From a virus, in IMG/VR virus record IMGVR_UViG_3300030328_001568, positions 1-44,988 of that record: a stretch of DNA of 44,988 nt; one strand, given 5' to 3'. Position 1 is the first letter of the stretch; each line of letters opens with the position of its first letter. Below, piece by piece: positions 1-8,930 of the stretch. The translations under genes and the position numbers were made by a program. The notes beneath the pieces were generated by a model. The model saw only the letters and a list, made by a program, of their open reading frames with translations, was not told the origin of the DNA and made no database searches.

Positions 1-119
1 GTACTTACAACACTCACAGTTCCATCTGCATTGATAATCACAGGCTTACCACTGGACAACGTGCCACTGGCTATCGCCTTAAACTCACCACTCTCTTCAG
101 CCCCTATACGTTTTAACAT
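1..119 (-). CDS. Tail-fibre-like protein, N-terminal fragment (runs off left edge)
   Basis: The frame opens with ATG at 119 and stays open to the window edge, giving about 39 residues. The N-terminus contains an SGxLSSGKPVIINADGTVS segment that matches the start of the next gene and an internal linker of the 864-residue fibre gene, so this is a third paralogue of the same beta-propeller fibre family. It starts 2 bases after the stop of the upstream gene. Only the N-terminal module is visible; whether seven propeller repeats follow cannot be seen here. Confidence 0.7.
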   Translation of the reverse strand, partial: MLKRIGAEESGEFKAIASGTLSSGKPVIINADGTVSVVS

Positions 120-121
120 GT

Positions 122-1612
122 TTAACCTTTCACGATAAGTTTAGTTGCCGATACAGCCGTTCCTGCAAAGACGCTAGGACTACCCGCTGTTGTGCCTAGT
201 GTGCCATTCGTTTGAACATAATAGCTTTGCCCTGCTGTCAGTCCTGATAGGTTGTCAGCTATTGCACCTTGCGTGTCTATGATAGCGCCTTTTGTGTCTG
301 CTGCGCCACTATTAGCTATGCCTATATAATTTTCTGAAGTTATGTTGGTAGAAGTAAATGCAGGTCTATAAGAAACTGCTGTTGCGTATTCACTATTACC
401 CCCATCACCAAAAGCTATAAGATTTCTATTTACATTGCTATCAAAAGATATAGCAGGATAAACTGCTGTTGCTCCTGCAAAGTCTTTTCCTGTATCAGCA
501 ACAATAGTTGTGCCAGAAACACTTAATGGGAAAACAAAACCACGATTTGAATAACTACCACTTAAAGTTCGTGGATATACAACAAGAACTTTCTTAGCAT
601 TACTATCGTAGATGACTGAGTTAGCTGTGTTTTCTCCATAGTCTCCAGAATTATCAAAGGCAACAGGAGTGCCAAAACTTATACTTGTGCCAGAAACAGT
701 GCCAACAACAGCAGTTCCTCGTTTAAAGTCTGTAGAGCCAGAAGTTTCGTGATTTTGCCTGTAAGCTATAACTACTTTACTAGCACTACTGTCAAACGCC
801 ATACCAGAGTGGCTTATAGCACCTTCTTCAAATTCAACCTCTGATCCAAAGCTAATACCTGTTCCGCTTACTGTTCCAACAACGGCTTTACCCTTCGCAG
901 CAGAGTCTTCTCCATCTCCGTAGGAAATAACTGTTCTGTCGTTAGTGCTATCGTAACAAGGTCTAGTCACTGTTGTAGTGCCACTGTTAAAAACAACAGC
1001 AGTTCCAAATGAAATAGACGTACCAGAAACCGTACCAACTATTGCAGTTCCGTAACTACTATTGCCATAATTTCTATAAGAGATAACAACTTTCCCTGCT
1101 GTGCTATCAAAAGAAATACCTAGTTCATTACTACTTGCGTTGTTAAATTCTGTAGGACTTCCCCAAGTTACGGTAGTTCCTGATAAAGAACCAACCAATG
1201 CATAACCATGATCGCTGTCATCACCTCGTCTATAGGCAAGAACAACCCTATTGTTTGTGCTATCAAAAGTAGCAGCAATTTTTTGATTATCACTTGCCTC
1301 TGCTACGGCATCAGTACCAAAAGTAACACCACCATCAGACGCCACAGTTGCAACTACATATCTCATGTTACTACCTTGTCGGTAAACAATTATATGTTTA
1401 TTATTAGAGCTATCAAAAACAGTAGCAAAAAAACTAGAAGTTAATGCATTAAAAGCACTTTCTGTTCCTAAAGCTTCTGTTGTGCTAGTTTCACTAACAC
1501 TACTCACAGTCCCATCTGCATTCACAACAACAGGCTTGCCATTTGTTATAGCACCACTGGCGACTTCATGTGTTTGTCTTGGTACGTTTGGATCGTTACC
1601 AATGATACGCAT
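122..1612 (-). CDS. Tail-fibre-like protein with seven-repeat beta-propeller
   Basis: This 496-residue protein has an N-terminal SGAITNGKPVVVNADGTVS module. It then has seven imperfect repeats of about 45-50 residues, each with a core like FDSSxxKVVIxYR followed by VGTVSGTSISFG, and a C-terminal domain ending in TAVSATKLIVKG. Seven FDS/YDS strands are countable, which is the number needed for a closed seven-bladed propeller. The C-terminal domain is shared with the 864-residue neighbour. Its position at the end of the structural block suggests an adhesin or receptor-binding fibre component. The function is inferred from repeat architecture and location, because I recognise no named Pfam family. 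Confidence 0.75.
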   Translation of the reverse strand: MRIIGNDPNVPRQTHEVASGAITNGKPVVVNADGTVSSVSETSTTEALGTESAFNALTSSFFATVFDSSNNKHIIVYRQGSNMRYVVATVASDGGVTFGTDAVAEASDNQKIAATFDSTNNRVVLAYRRGDDSDHGYALVGSLSGTTVTWGSPTEFNNASSNELGISFDSTAGKVVISYRNYGNSSYGTAIVGTVSGTSISFGTAVVFNSGTTTVTRPCYDSTNDRTVISYGDGEDSAAKGKAVVGTVSGTGISFGSEVEFEEGAISHSGMAFDSSASKVVIAYRQNHETSGSTDFKRGTAVVGTVSGTSISFGTPVAFDNSGDYGENTANSVIYDSNAKKVLVVYPRTLSGSYSNRGFVFPLSVSGTTIVADTGKDFAGATAVYPAISFDSNVNRNLIAFGDGGNSEYATAVSYRPAFTSTNITSENYIGIANSGAADTKGAIIDTQGAIADNLSGLTAGQSYYVQTNGTLGTTAGSPSVFAGTAVSATKLIVKG

Positions 1613-1620
1613 GTGGAGTC

Positions 1621-1875
1621 CTACTCTTCTTCTGGCTCTACATAATCAGGATTAGCTGACCAAGTTGTGCCATCTAACTTATACTTGTTGCCTGTCCAGT
1701 CGCTTGGTGCGTTGGTTACATTCTCTGTAATAGTTGTGTTGCCACTGTTGAGATCAGCAATAATAAACTGAGCAGGATCTCCCACTGTGATATTATCTGA
1801 CGTTGCTGTGATTTTTACGTCATCTGCAAGTAGATATTTACATAACTTAGTTGATGTCTCTACGATAGTTTTCAT
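1621..1875 (-). CDS. Small conserved virion-associated protein, unknown function
   Basis: This is an 84-residue acidic protein starting MKTIVETSTKLCKYLL and ending in EPEEE. I recall similar MKTIVETST-type small proteins next to tail-fibre genes in marine phages, but I cannot name a family. It lies between the two propeller fibre genes with 3-8 base gaps, so it is co-transcribed with them. It could be a fibre accessory or small structural protein. No membrane segment or catalytic motif is visible. Confidence 0.65.
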   Translation of the reverse strand: MKTIVETSTKLCKYLLADDVKITATSDNITVGDPAQFIIADLNSGNTTITENVTNAPSDWTGNKYKLDGTTWSANPDYVEPEEE

Positions 1876-1878
1876 TCT

Positions 1879-4473
1879 TTAACCTTTCACTATTAGCTCT
1901 GTATTTGATATAGCAGTTCCCGCCGTAACGGAAGGGTCTCCTGCTGTTAAGCTTAACGCCCCATCGGTGGGTGATACAAAGTATGTCTGCCCTGGAGTTA
2001 AGCTTGTTTGATTTCTTGCAATCGCGCAAGAAGAAAGTATCTCGCCATTCGTGCCGTCTAACGCTGCACCGTCCATAAACCCTACGAAGTTTTCTGTGGT
2101 GAGATTTGTTACATTTCCTGCACCAGTATATACTACTGCTTTACCTTTGTTTGAATCACCAACATCGGTAAAAGCCAAAACAGTCCTATCTGCTGTTGAT
2201 ACATGGGCATTATTAACATTACCATTAGTAACGCCAGTGTCGATTGAAAAAGCTGACCCAAATGTATACGCAGAAGTTGTTGCGGTAGACGTGTACATAT
2301 TCAAAGCACCACCGTTATCTCTAGTAGCAAGTGTAATTGCGTTTATGCTAGTATTAAAAGAAGCACCTATATCTGTTACTTGTGCAGAACCATAAAAAGT
2401 AGCCTGCCCTGTAAAAGAAATACTTGTGTCAGATACTGTTCCTATAACAGCTTTACCTTTGTCACTATCACCCGCATCACCATAAAATATATGAACCCTT
2501 TCGATGTTTGGGTCATAGAGTGCTTTAGTGTGTATTATTGATCCAGTTTCAAACTCTGACTGACTGCCAAAAGCAATTGAAGTTCCAGTAACAGTTGCAA
2601 CTATTGCAATTCCTGACGTGTATTGGCACGCAATAACATGTCTATTATTCGCAACATCATATGCTATAGCACCATTTTGAGTGGTTGCCGCAAGAAATGT
2701 ATTAGCAGACCCAAAACTTATAGACGTGCCACTAACTGTTCCAACTATTGCTTTACCATTGTTGCTGTCATCGTTATCTCTAAAAACAATAACAACTTTG
2801 TTAGCAGAGGTGTCGAAAGATGCGTCTATAAAATTATTACTATTTCCACTTTCAAATACAACGGCAGTACCAAAAGATATTGAAGTGCCAGAAACCGTTC
2901 CTACAATAGCCGTTCCTGCACCACTATTTCCCCCATCTCTATATGCTACGACAATTTTGTTGTTTGAGCTATCAAACACTGGAGCTATAAAGGATGTAGT
3001 AGCACTTTCAAATACAACGGCAGTACCAAAAGATATTGAGTCACCACTAACTGTGCCTACGATGGCAGTGCCATAATCGCTGTTTCCTGCATCTGAGTAA
3101 ACGATAACAACTTTGTCATTAGCACTATCGTATACGACTCCTTGATTGTAAGTTCCCCCTGCTTCAAACTCAACTTCGCTACCTTTGGCTTCAGTCAATG
3201 CTGACTGACCCACACTACTCACAGTCCCATTTGCATTTACAATGACAGACGAACCATTGGCTATCGTGCCGCCTGTGGCTTGGGTGTAACCTACTCTGAT
3301 TACTTGTGCCATGCCATTATCACTTCCAGTAGTATCTATATACGAAAGAACAACCCTATTATTAGTGCTATCAAATGCTACAGCAGGATTTATAGTGGCT
3401 CCTTGAACATCCATAACCACTGTTTCTGAGCCAAACGAAATGCTTGTTCCGCTAACTGTGCCAATAATAATAGTTGGTCTATTGCTGTTAGCAGTATCGT
3501 TAAAAAGAACCAATATTTTTTCTGCATTAGAGTCATAAATTGCACGGTTGAATCTAGAGTTTCCTGCGTTAAAAACAACCGCACTACCGAAGCTAATAGA
3601 AGTTCCGCTTACTGTTCCTACCTTCGCTGTACCATGATCGCTATTATTAGCATCTCTATAAAAAATAACTGTTTTGTTGTTAGCACTGTCGTAAACAGGA
3701 CTGAAATAATCTGCGCTTGCAGGTGTAAAAGCTACAGTGGAACCAAAGCTAATAGAAGTACCTGATACAGTACCAACAACGGCTCTGCCTTCTATTGACG
3801 CACCAAAATCTCTATAAGCAATAACAACTTTATTGGCAGTGCTATCAAAACTTATGCCATGATATTCTGTGGCTTGAGAATCAAAAACAACAGGTGTTCC
3901 AAAACTAATGTCTGTGCCTGATATTGTTCCAACGGCAGCAGTGCCATAATCAGAATTATCATCATCCTCGTAAGCAACAACAAATTTATTACTATTGCTA
4001 TCAAAAGTTGCTACAATGAATTTTGTTTTGCCTGACTCAAAAGCTGCTTTAGTACCAAAAGATATTGAAGTACCACTTACTGTACCAACAATAGCTGTAC
4101 CAGTTCTATCGTCTGTACCTGGATTGTTTGTGTCCGTGTAGAAAATAACAACCTTGTTTGCATTACTGTCAAAAACGCAATCCATTTCATCGCCAGTTAT
4201 TTCACTATTTTGAAAAGTTACTTCAGAGCCAAAGCTTATAGAATTATTTGCAGCGTCTACTGTCCCAACTATAGCTTTACCTTTATTTGAATCAGCACCA
4301 TCGCTAAAAGCTATTACGACTTTACCTGTGCTAGAGTCAAAAGCTGCGGCAAAACCAGTTGTAGATCCTGCGTTCATAACTACTGATGTGCCTACAGCCT
4401 GAGTAACATTTATCCCCTCACTGACCGCAGCCCTGATGATGGCGTCTTTGGTTAAGTTGCCAATTACCTTCAC
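1879..4473 (-). CDS. Large tail-fibre-like protein with two seven-repeat propellers
   Basis: This 864-residue protein has two halves, each with seven FDS/YDS-type repeats (FDSxANKVVIxYRD followed by VGTVSGTSISFG). Around residues 400-435 they are joined by a copy of the family N-terminal module (IANGSSVIVNANGTVSSV). The C-terminal domain ends in GTAISNTELIVKG and matches that of the 496-residue neighbour. The simplest reading is an in-frame fusion of two propeller units. The protein is rich in Ser, Thr, Gly and Asn and has no Cys cluster, as is common for virion fibres. A receptor- or glycan-binding role is inferred; no enzymatic motif is visible. Confidence 0.75.
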   Translation of the reverse strand: MKVIGNLTKDAIIRAAVSEGINVTQAVGTSVVMNAGSTTGFAAAFDSSTGKVVIAFSDGADSNKGKAIVGTVDAANNSISFGSEVTFQNSEITGDEMDCVFDSNANKVVIFYTDTNNPGTDDRTGTAIVGTVSGTSISFGTKAAFESGKTKFIVATFDSNSNKFVVAYEDDDNSDYGTAAVGTISGTDISFGTPVVFDSQATEYHGISFDSTANKVVIAYRDFGASIEGRAVVGTVSGTSISFGSTVAFTPASADYFSPVYDSANNKTVIFYRDANNSDHGTAKVGTVSGTSISFGSAVVFNAGNSRFNRAIYDSNAEKILVLFNDTANSNRPTIIIGTVSGTSISFGSETVVMDVQGATINPAVAFDSTNNRVVLSYIDTTGSDNGMAQVIRVGYTQATGGTIANGSSVIVNANGTVSSVGQSALTEAKGSEVEFEAGGTYNQGVVYDSANDKVVIVYSDAGNSDYGTAIVGTVSGDSISFGTAVVFESATTSFIAPVFDSSNNKIVVAYRDGGNSGAGTAIVGTVSGTSISFGTAVVFESGNSNNFIDASFDTSANKVVIVFRDNDDSNNGKAIVGTVSGTSISFGSANTFLAATTQNGAIAYDVANNRHVIACQYTSGIAIVATVTGTSIAFGSQSEFETGSIIHTKALYDPNIERVHIFYGDAGDSDKGKAVIGTVSDTSISFTGQATFYGSAQVTDIGASFNTSINAITLATRDNGGALNMYTSTATTSAYTFGSAFSIDTGVTNGNVNNAHVSTADRTVLAFTDVGDSNKGKAVVYTGAGNVTNLTTENFVGFMDGAALDGTNGEILSSCAIARNQTSLTPGQTYFVSPTDGALSLTAGDPSVTAGTAISNTELIVKG

Positions 4474-4484
4474 AACAACTCTCC

Positions 4485-4862
4485 TTAGTCAGTTATTTGC
4501 TCGTAACTGATGATTACTTCCAGATCGTTAGCAGTGCCTGCTGTCGCAGTGATAGACATGTTCTCTTCTAGGTATATCGCTGTGTTCTTATCCAACACTA
4601 CCAGTGAAGTGTCCGCCGCTACAGATGCAGTTGCAATCAGTGAGAATGCAGTGCCGCCACCTGATGCCGCGCTGTGTACGTCTACCGTAATGTCACAAGC
4701 ATTCGTGCCATCTACGTTTGCAATTTGGATCATATTCACTTTTAAAACATCATCGCTCGATGCAGCGTTGTTTAAAATTGTAGTCTGTGATGTTGTTGAA
4801 AGCGCATACTGGTCTGTCTTACCCAGTATTGAGCTTACATTTACAATATTTGGTGCAGCCAT
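4485..4862 (-). CDS. Small structural protein, unknown function
   Basis: This 125-residue Ala/Thr/Ser-rich protein is predicted mostly beta. It begins MAAPNIVNVSSILGKTDQ and contains no signal peptide or enzymatic motif. Small proteins of this style are common beside fibre and neck genes in uncultured marine phages. It is separated by 11-13 bases from its neighbours in the structural operon, so a virion decoration or fibre-associated role is plausible but not shown. Confidence 0.65.
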   Translation of the reverse strand: MAAPNIVNVSSILGKTDQYALSTTSQTTILNNAASSDDVLKVNMIQIANVDGTNACDITVDVHSAASGGGTAFSLIATASVAADTSLVVLDKNTAIYLEENMSITATAGTANDLEVIISYEQITD

Positions 4863-4875
4863 ATCCTAGCCTCCT

Positions 4876-5556
4876 TTACCCAAAAACAATAGCCATAGCT
4901 ATGGCCTTACCTGTTCCAATTCCGGCACTACCGAAAGAAATAGTACCACTTCCATTTGTAACCAACGCCTGCCCATTTGTCCCATCTGATGTGGGTAGGG
5001 TAAGAGCCGTTACAAAAGCCTGTAGGTTTGCGTCATATGCCAATACGTTTGTACCTATGGCAAGCCCTAAATTTGTTCTTGATGTTCCTGCGTTCGCAAC
5101 ATCTGATAAGTTACTCGCTGCAAGCAATGCTCCTGAGAGAGGTAATGAAGCCCCTAAATCAACCACCGCTGCACCTGCACCTGCGCCATCACAGTAGATT
5201 ATAGCTGATGCGCCGTTTGTTACTGTTACATTTGCACCCGATCCTTGTGAGAATATAGCAGACTGACCAGAGTTATTTTTAACAAAGTACATACGCTTTG
5301 CGTCATTGGGAGCTACCGTTATGGTATTTGTCCCAGAGGGCGAACCGCCTAAAAGCAGAACGTGATACTGTCCATCTGATGCAGTTCCATCTGATGTAGT
5401 CAACGTATGTGTTGTTCCTGAGAGTGTAATGGTTCCGACACCCGCTGCAACACGGTCTATAATGTCGAAGTTTGTATTGGTTGACGTACCCCATGTTCCA
5501 GATTCGTCACCTGTGGCAATCTTCTTGATGCCGCTGTTTGTTGTATAGGTTGCCAT
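4876..5556 (-). CDS. Tail-fibre-like structural protein
   Basis: This is a 226-residue protein. Its N-terminus (MATYTTNSGIKKIATGDESG, then TWGTSTNTNFDIID) is a pattern I recall from putative tail-fibre or tail proteins of marine phages. A Gly/Thr/Ser-rich beta region follows (LLLGGSPSGTNTITV, SAIIYCDGAGAGAAVVDLG). The C-terminal part carries an NLSDVANAGTSRTNLGLAIG segment typical of phage fibres that end in trimerised regions. It sits in the structural operon upstream of the propeller fibres. A fibre or baseplate attachment role is inferred. Confidence 0.7.
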   Translation of the reverse strand: MATYTTNSGIKKIATGDESGTWGTSTNTNFDIIDRVAAGVGTITLSGTTHTLTTSDGTASDGQYHVLLLGGSPSGTNTITVAPNDAKRMYFVKNNSGQSAIFSQGSGANVTVTNGASAIIYCDGAGAGAAVVDLGASLPLSGALLAASNLSDVANAGTSRTNLGLAIGTNVLAYDANLQAFVTALTLPTSDGTNGQALVTNGSGTISFGSAGIGTGKAIAMAIVFG

Positions 5557-5568
5557 ATTTCCTTACCT

Positions 5569-6495
5569 TTACGCTGCTTCGCCTATCGTTGTCCAAGTTG
5601 TCCCTGGATTTGGTGTTTCTTCTGTCCATGTGCTGCCTGGATTAGGACCGACATTTGACCAAGAAGTACCCGGTGCAGGAACTATTGTTTCGTAAACTAT
5701 CACAGAACCAACTAATGCGCTAGTGCTAACACCCGTTACATGAGCTTTACTGATCGTAGCTACAGTTACTGTACCAACTGACCCAGTTGCAAACAAGTTT
5801 TCTCCTGACACAGGAACAACCTGTGATGTTAATACTGTAACAGGCCCAACTGTTCCTGTAGCCGCTATACCTGTCACCGCAACATTTGGTGCCGTACCAA
5901 TTACTGTTGGCTCTGTAACACCGCCAGTAGCTGCAAGACCCGTAGGCGTTACGTCAATACCCGCGCCTTCGACAATCGTAACAGATCCTACACCACCTGT
6001 GGCTGCAAGACCCGTTGGTGGGGCATACGCATTGATTACAATACTTGTTCCAGAACCTACTGATGCTGTTGCTGATAGCCCTGTGACCGAAACAGTAACA
6101 CCACTTCCCTCAACTACCGTTACACTACCAACAGACGCCGTGGACTGTAATCCTGTAACTGGAACATTTTGCTCTGTAACAAGAGTTACATCCCCAACAC
6201 CACCTGTAGCAGCAAGACCTACAGGCGTAACTGAGTTATTACCTTTTGCGGTTACACTACCAACACTTGCAGTAGCACTTAGACCCGTGACAGATGTAGA
6301 TATATCCTCTCGAATAACGGCAGTGCCAACCTGACCTTGCATTGCTGCAAGAGTAGATTTCTCACCGCCCCAAGAGGTTTCACCCCAAGTTAATCCTCCC
6401 CAACCATTGAGAGTGTGACCAACACGAACAGGGGTCGCTTCATTCCAAGCTCCCTCGCCCCATGTTCCGCGTCCCCAACCTGTGATGTTTGTCAC
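5569..6495 (-). CDS. Repeat-rich structural protein (VTGLxATxxVGxVTV repeats)
   Basis: This 308-residue protein opens with a Trp/Gly-rich stretch (GWGRGTWGEGAWNE, then GWGGLTWGETSWGG). It continues with about eight repeats of 25-30 residues built on P/VTGLxATxSVGxVTV, and ends with three P-x-P-GTxWxxxxP repeats (APGTSWSNV, PGSTWTEE, PGTTWTTI). The regular alternation suggests an elongated beta-solenoid or stacked-strand fibre shaft. No enzymatic signature is present. It lies in the middle of the structural block with 12-base gaps to its neighbours. Confidence 0.7.
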   Translation of the reverse strand: MTNITGWGRGTWGEGAWNEATPVRVGHTLNGWGGLTWGETSWGGEKSTLAAMQGQVGTAVIREDISTSVTGLSATASVGSVTAKGNNSVTPVGLAATGGVGDVTLVTEQNVPVTGLQSTASVGSVTVVEGSGVTVSVTGLSATASVGSGTSIVINAYAPPTGLAATGGVGSVTIVEGAGIDVTPTGLAATGGVTEPTVIGTAPNVAVTGIAATGTVGPVTVLTSQVVPVSGENLFATGSVGTVTVATISKAHVTGVSTSALVGSVIVYETIVPAPGTSWSNVGPNPGSTWTEETPNPGTTWTTIGEAA

Positions 6496-6507
6496 GGGAA
6501 GACTGCC

Positions 6508-6957
6508 TTACGCTATACGAATAATCGCGCTACTTGCGTCAGCCGTTGGGAATACAACTTGAAAGTCGCCTGAAGTAGAAGACTTGTTAGACCCAAAGTC
6601 TAATACAACAACTGTATCCGTAGTTCCTGATCCTGCGCCTGTAGTTGTGTTGTAAATCAAAGCCCCACGAGCAGTGATTGTTGCAGATGTAAATGTTAGG
6701 TCTGCAAAATCTGTAAGAGCAGTTGTTCCAGAAGTTGTAGGTGTTACGTTTGTCAACGCCCCTCCACCCGCTGAATACGATCCCGAGTTACTCACTTCGT
6801 TGGATGAAGTATATGCTGTAGTAGCGGCAGTAAACGTAGCACTGTTATCATACAAAGCTAGTTTAAAAGTGTCGCCACTTCCGTTTGTAAAATTGTGACT
6901 ACCTACAAGCAACTCTTGCTTAAAAGAAGTACACATAAAGTTTCCAGAAAAGGCCAT
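6508..6957 (-). CDS. Structural protein, unknown function
   Basis: This is a 149-residue Thr/Ser/Gly-rich, mostly beta protein (starts MAFSGNFMCTSFKQELLVG, ends SAIIRIA). It resembles small proteins of unknown function that sit between neck and fibre genes in marine phages. It is followed at 1-2 bases by the preceding gene's stop, so the two are probably translated together. No membrane segment or catalytic residues are visible. Confidence 0.65.
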   Translation of the reverse strand: MAFSGNFMCTSFKQELLVGSHNFTNGSGDTFKLALYDNSATFTAATTAYTSSNEVSNSGSYSAGGGALTNVTPTTSGTTALTDFADLTFTSATITARGALIYNTTTGAGSGTTDTVVVLDFGSNKSSTSGDFQVVFPTADASSAIIRIA

Positions 6958-6958
6958 G

Positions 6959-7255
6959 TCAAAGTCTCCTTATAAGTTCAGCCAGTTGGGGATGACCTGC
7001 ATCTTTTATTGCGTTGCATACAGTTGTGCGGTCACTACGAATAGCCTGTCTCATATAATATGCAACAAGCTTCTCAACATGCTTTGAGAAAGCATGAGCT
7101 TGATCTCTAATACCTGGATGGGCGCTATCAGAGATCGAAATTACTTTTTCTACGCATTGTTGCGCTAATTCTTCAGGCGTAAAACCTCGATTCTCTGTTG
7201 TTCTAACACCAACAACAGGTTCATCTTTTGGTACACTTATATCAATTTTAAACAT
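6959..7255 (-). CDS. Conserved phage protein, unknown function
   Basis: This is a 98-residue helical protein with charged surface (MFKIDISVPKDEPVVGVRTT at the start, IKDAGHPQLAELIRRL at the end). Its start codon overlaps the stop of the neck-like gene at 7255. The helical composition contrasts with the beta-rich structural proteins around it, so it may be an assembly factor rather than a fibre part. I do not recognise the family. Confidence 0.65.
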   Translation of the reverse strand: MFKIDISVPKDEPVVGVRTTENRGFTPEELAQQCVEKVISISDSAHPGIRDQAHAFSKHVEKLVAYYMRQAIRSDRTTVCNAIKDAGHPQLAELIRRL

Positions 7256-7905
7256 TATTGTTTTGCCCTTATCACTTTTCCTGTGCGGTATTCATCAGTA
7301 ACCTCTTTTGATTCTCCCATCATTTTAAGAGGTAATAAACTTTCTTGAAATCTTTTATCATAATAACCCATCATGTCTTGCTCACCTTTCATGTAAAGAT
7401 AAGCTTCTACCAAAGCTCCATACAAAAGAGTTAGCTCTGCGTTTTGACTTAACCAAGTAGTGCCGCTCCCGCTTCCCGCAGTTAAACTTGTAGGTCTATA
7501 AAAATAATGAAGTTCTGCCGTAAAGGTAGTATTTGGGGTTGGAGCTAATATAAAATTATCTACGTCAAAAACCGCATAATATCTGGGAGATCCTGTTGTT
7601 GTAGAATCAGGCGTGTAAGATTGCAAAAAACTAGGGTCTTTAAAATCAATAAAAAATTTGTCCCCATCTGTGCCCGCAAGGCTCAATGAAAACGGGGCTA
7701 AAAAATCTCCAGGACATGCAAGATATTTATTACTAGCTGTACAAGAAGCTGTCGCATTTTTACGGAATAAACTTAATTGTACATTTTTAAGAATACGTTC
7801 TTCAGAAAGTCTGATAAACGTAGAAAGATTATTGACAAACGTTGTTTCGTCATTCTCCGTGTAATCTTGAATAGCTGTTTTAAGTTGGTCGTATGTAAAG
7901 CTCAT
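7255..7905 (-). CDS. Probable neck or adaptor protein
   Basis: This is a 216-residue protein. A helical N-terminus (YDQLKTAIQDYTENDET, FIRLSEERILKNVQLSLFRK) is followed by a beta middle and a helical C-terminus containing ELTLLYGALVEAYLYMKGE. This pattern fits the phage head-tail connector/adaptor proteins I know from uncultured marine podoviruses. It overlaps the next upstream gene by 4 bases and lies two genes from a P22 gp4-like adaptor, which supports a neck role. Family assignment is by general resemblance only. Confidence 0.65.
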   Translation of the reverse strand: MSFTYDQLKTAIQDYTENDETTFVNNLSTFIRLSEERILKNVQLSLFRKNATASCTASNKYLACPGDFLAPFSLSLAGTDGDKFFIDFKDPSFLQSYTPDSTTTGSPRYYAVFDVDNFILAPTPNTTFTAELHYFYRPTSLTAGSGSGTTWLSQNAELTLLYGALVEAYLYMKGEQDMMGYYDKRFQESLLPLKMMGESKEVTDEYRTGKVIRAKQ

Positions 7906-8261
7906 GTCGTTGTCACCGTTACCGTTCCTACCTGACCCTCTAATGCAGTAGTTGTTTCAATTTTACTAGGTAATTCTGCCACTCCTGCTGTAGACCAGTT
8001 TCCATTGCCAAGATAAGTTATGCCATTCGTTGTTTTTACTTCAAAAGTTTGAACAGGATTAGCTTGATCAGGTCTTGCGTCACGCAGGGCTTGTGCATCT
8101 ACCACCTTTCTAAAAGGTCCTAACTGCGGCTGTTTCGCCTCAAATTCATCGCGTCCAACCAAAGCCCCATTCCACTCTCGGCGCATATCTTTATATCGGT
8201 ATCGAAAACCAGATCGATCCGATATAGCAAATGCATTTTTTCCAGAAGCAAACTTTGTCAT
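7902..8261 (-). CDS. Small structural protein between adaptor genes
   Basis: This is a 119-residue protein beginning MTKFASGKNAFAISDRSGFR, with a basic N-terminal half (YRYKDMRREWNG) and a beta/Thr-rich end (EGQVGTVTVTTT). The end resembles the VGTVTV repeats of the 308-residue protein at 5569-6495. It overlaps both neighbours by 1-4 bases, so it is translationally coupled to the two neck genes. A minor virion role is inferred from position. Confidence 0.65.
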   Translation of the reverse strand: MTKFASGKNAFAISDRSGFRYRYKDMRREWNGALVGRDEFEAKQPQLGPFRKVVDAQALRDARPDQANPVQTFEVKTTNGITYLGNGNWSTAGVAELPSKIETTTALEGQVGTVTVTTT

Positions 8262-8929
8262 TAAGTTGTCCTAAAATACTGATACTGAGGAACTACATTA
8301 AAAGACGCTCTATCGCGGTCCTCTGTCATAGCTCTCTCAAACTCTTCTTCATATACAGCCTTTAATAACTGCAATCTGTTAGGCGCTCTTTTAAGAGCGA
8401 TATAATATGCTAATCCTGCCGCAAGACACGGGTAAAATCGAAAGGGCATGTCTAATGTATTGACCTGTGCATCCGCGTCGTCCATGCGTGTCAAAGCATC
8501 ATAATAAATTACGTCTGTGCTATTTTCAGGAATAGGCCAAATTTTAAGGTTTGGAGTAATCTGTCTATCTAGAAAAAATTGAGACGGACGCCCTTGCGTT
8601 GTTTTGTTTGGTATAGAAAGAAAAGTATCTCTACTAACTCGCGTCAAAGCGTAGTCGGTATTGTCTCGTCTTACTACAAGAGATAAAACATCAATAACGT
8701 CCGTTCCAAGATCATATTCACCATCAGCTTGGGTCAATGTTTGGGTGCGTTGTTTTATAGTCCATTGATTCAAGCCTCGGTTTGCCCATTCTGCAAGCAT
8801 AAGATTTAAAGAACGCTTTGCCGTCTTGAGATCGTAGCCCGTCCGCACCTCTAAGCCGCACCGCTCAAAAGCTTCTTCGATGTATTCCGCTACATCAAGC
8901 TCAAAATTTTTGCTTCCAGAAACCGCCAT
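8261..8929 (-). CDS. P22 gp4-like head-completion / tail accessory adaptor
   Basis: This is a 222-residue protein. Residues about 12-55 (VAEYIEEAFERCGLE, then AKRSLNLMLAEWANRGLNQW) match the helical signature of P22 gp4-type tail accessory factors, which bind the portal ring and form the first layer of the neck. A beta section with YDLGTDVIDVLSLVVRRDNT follows. P22 gp4 itself is 166 residues, so this version is longer at the C-terminus. The position between the portal/capsid and fibre blocks agrees. The family call rests on motif recognition, not on a profile search. Confidence 0.75.
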   Translation of the reverse strand: MAVSGSKNFELDVAEYIEEAFERCGLEVRTGYDLKTAKRSLNLMLAEWANRGLNQWTIKQRTQTLTQADGEYDLGTDVIDVLSLVVRRDNTDYALTRVSRDTFLSIPNKTTQGRPSQFFLDRQITPNLKIWPIPENSTDVIYYDALTRMDDADAQVNTLDMPFRFYPCLAAGLAYYIALKRAPNRLQLLKAVYEEEFERAMTEDRDRASFNVVPQYQYFRTT

Positions 8930-8930
8930 T

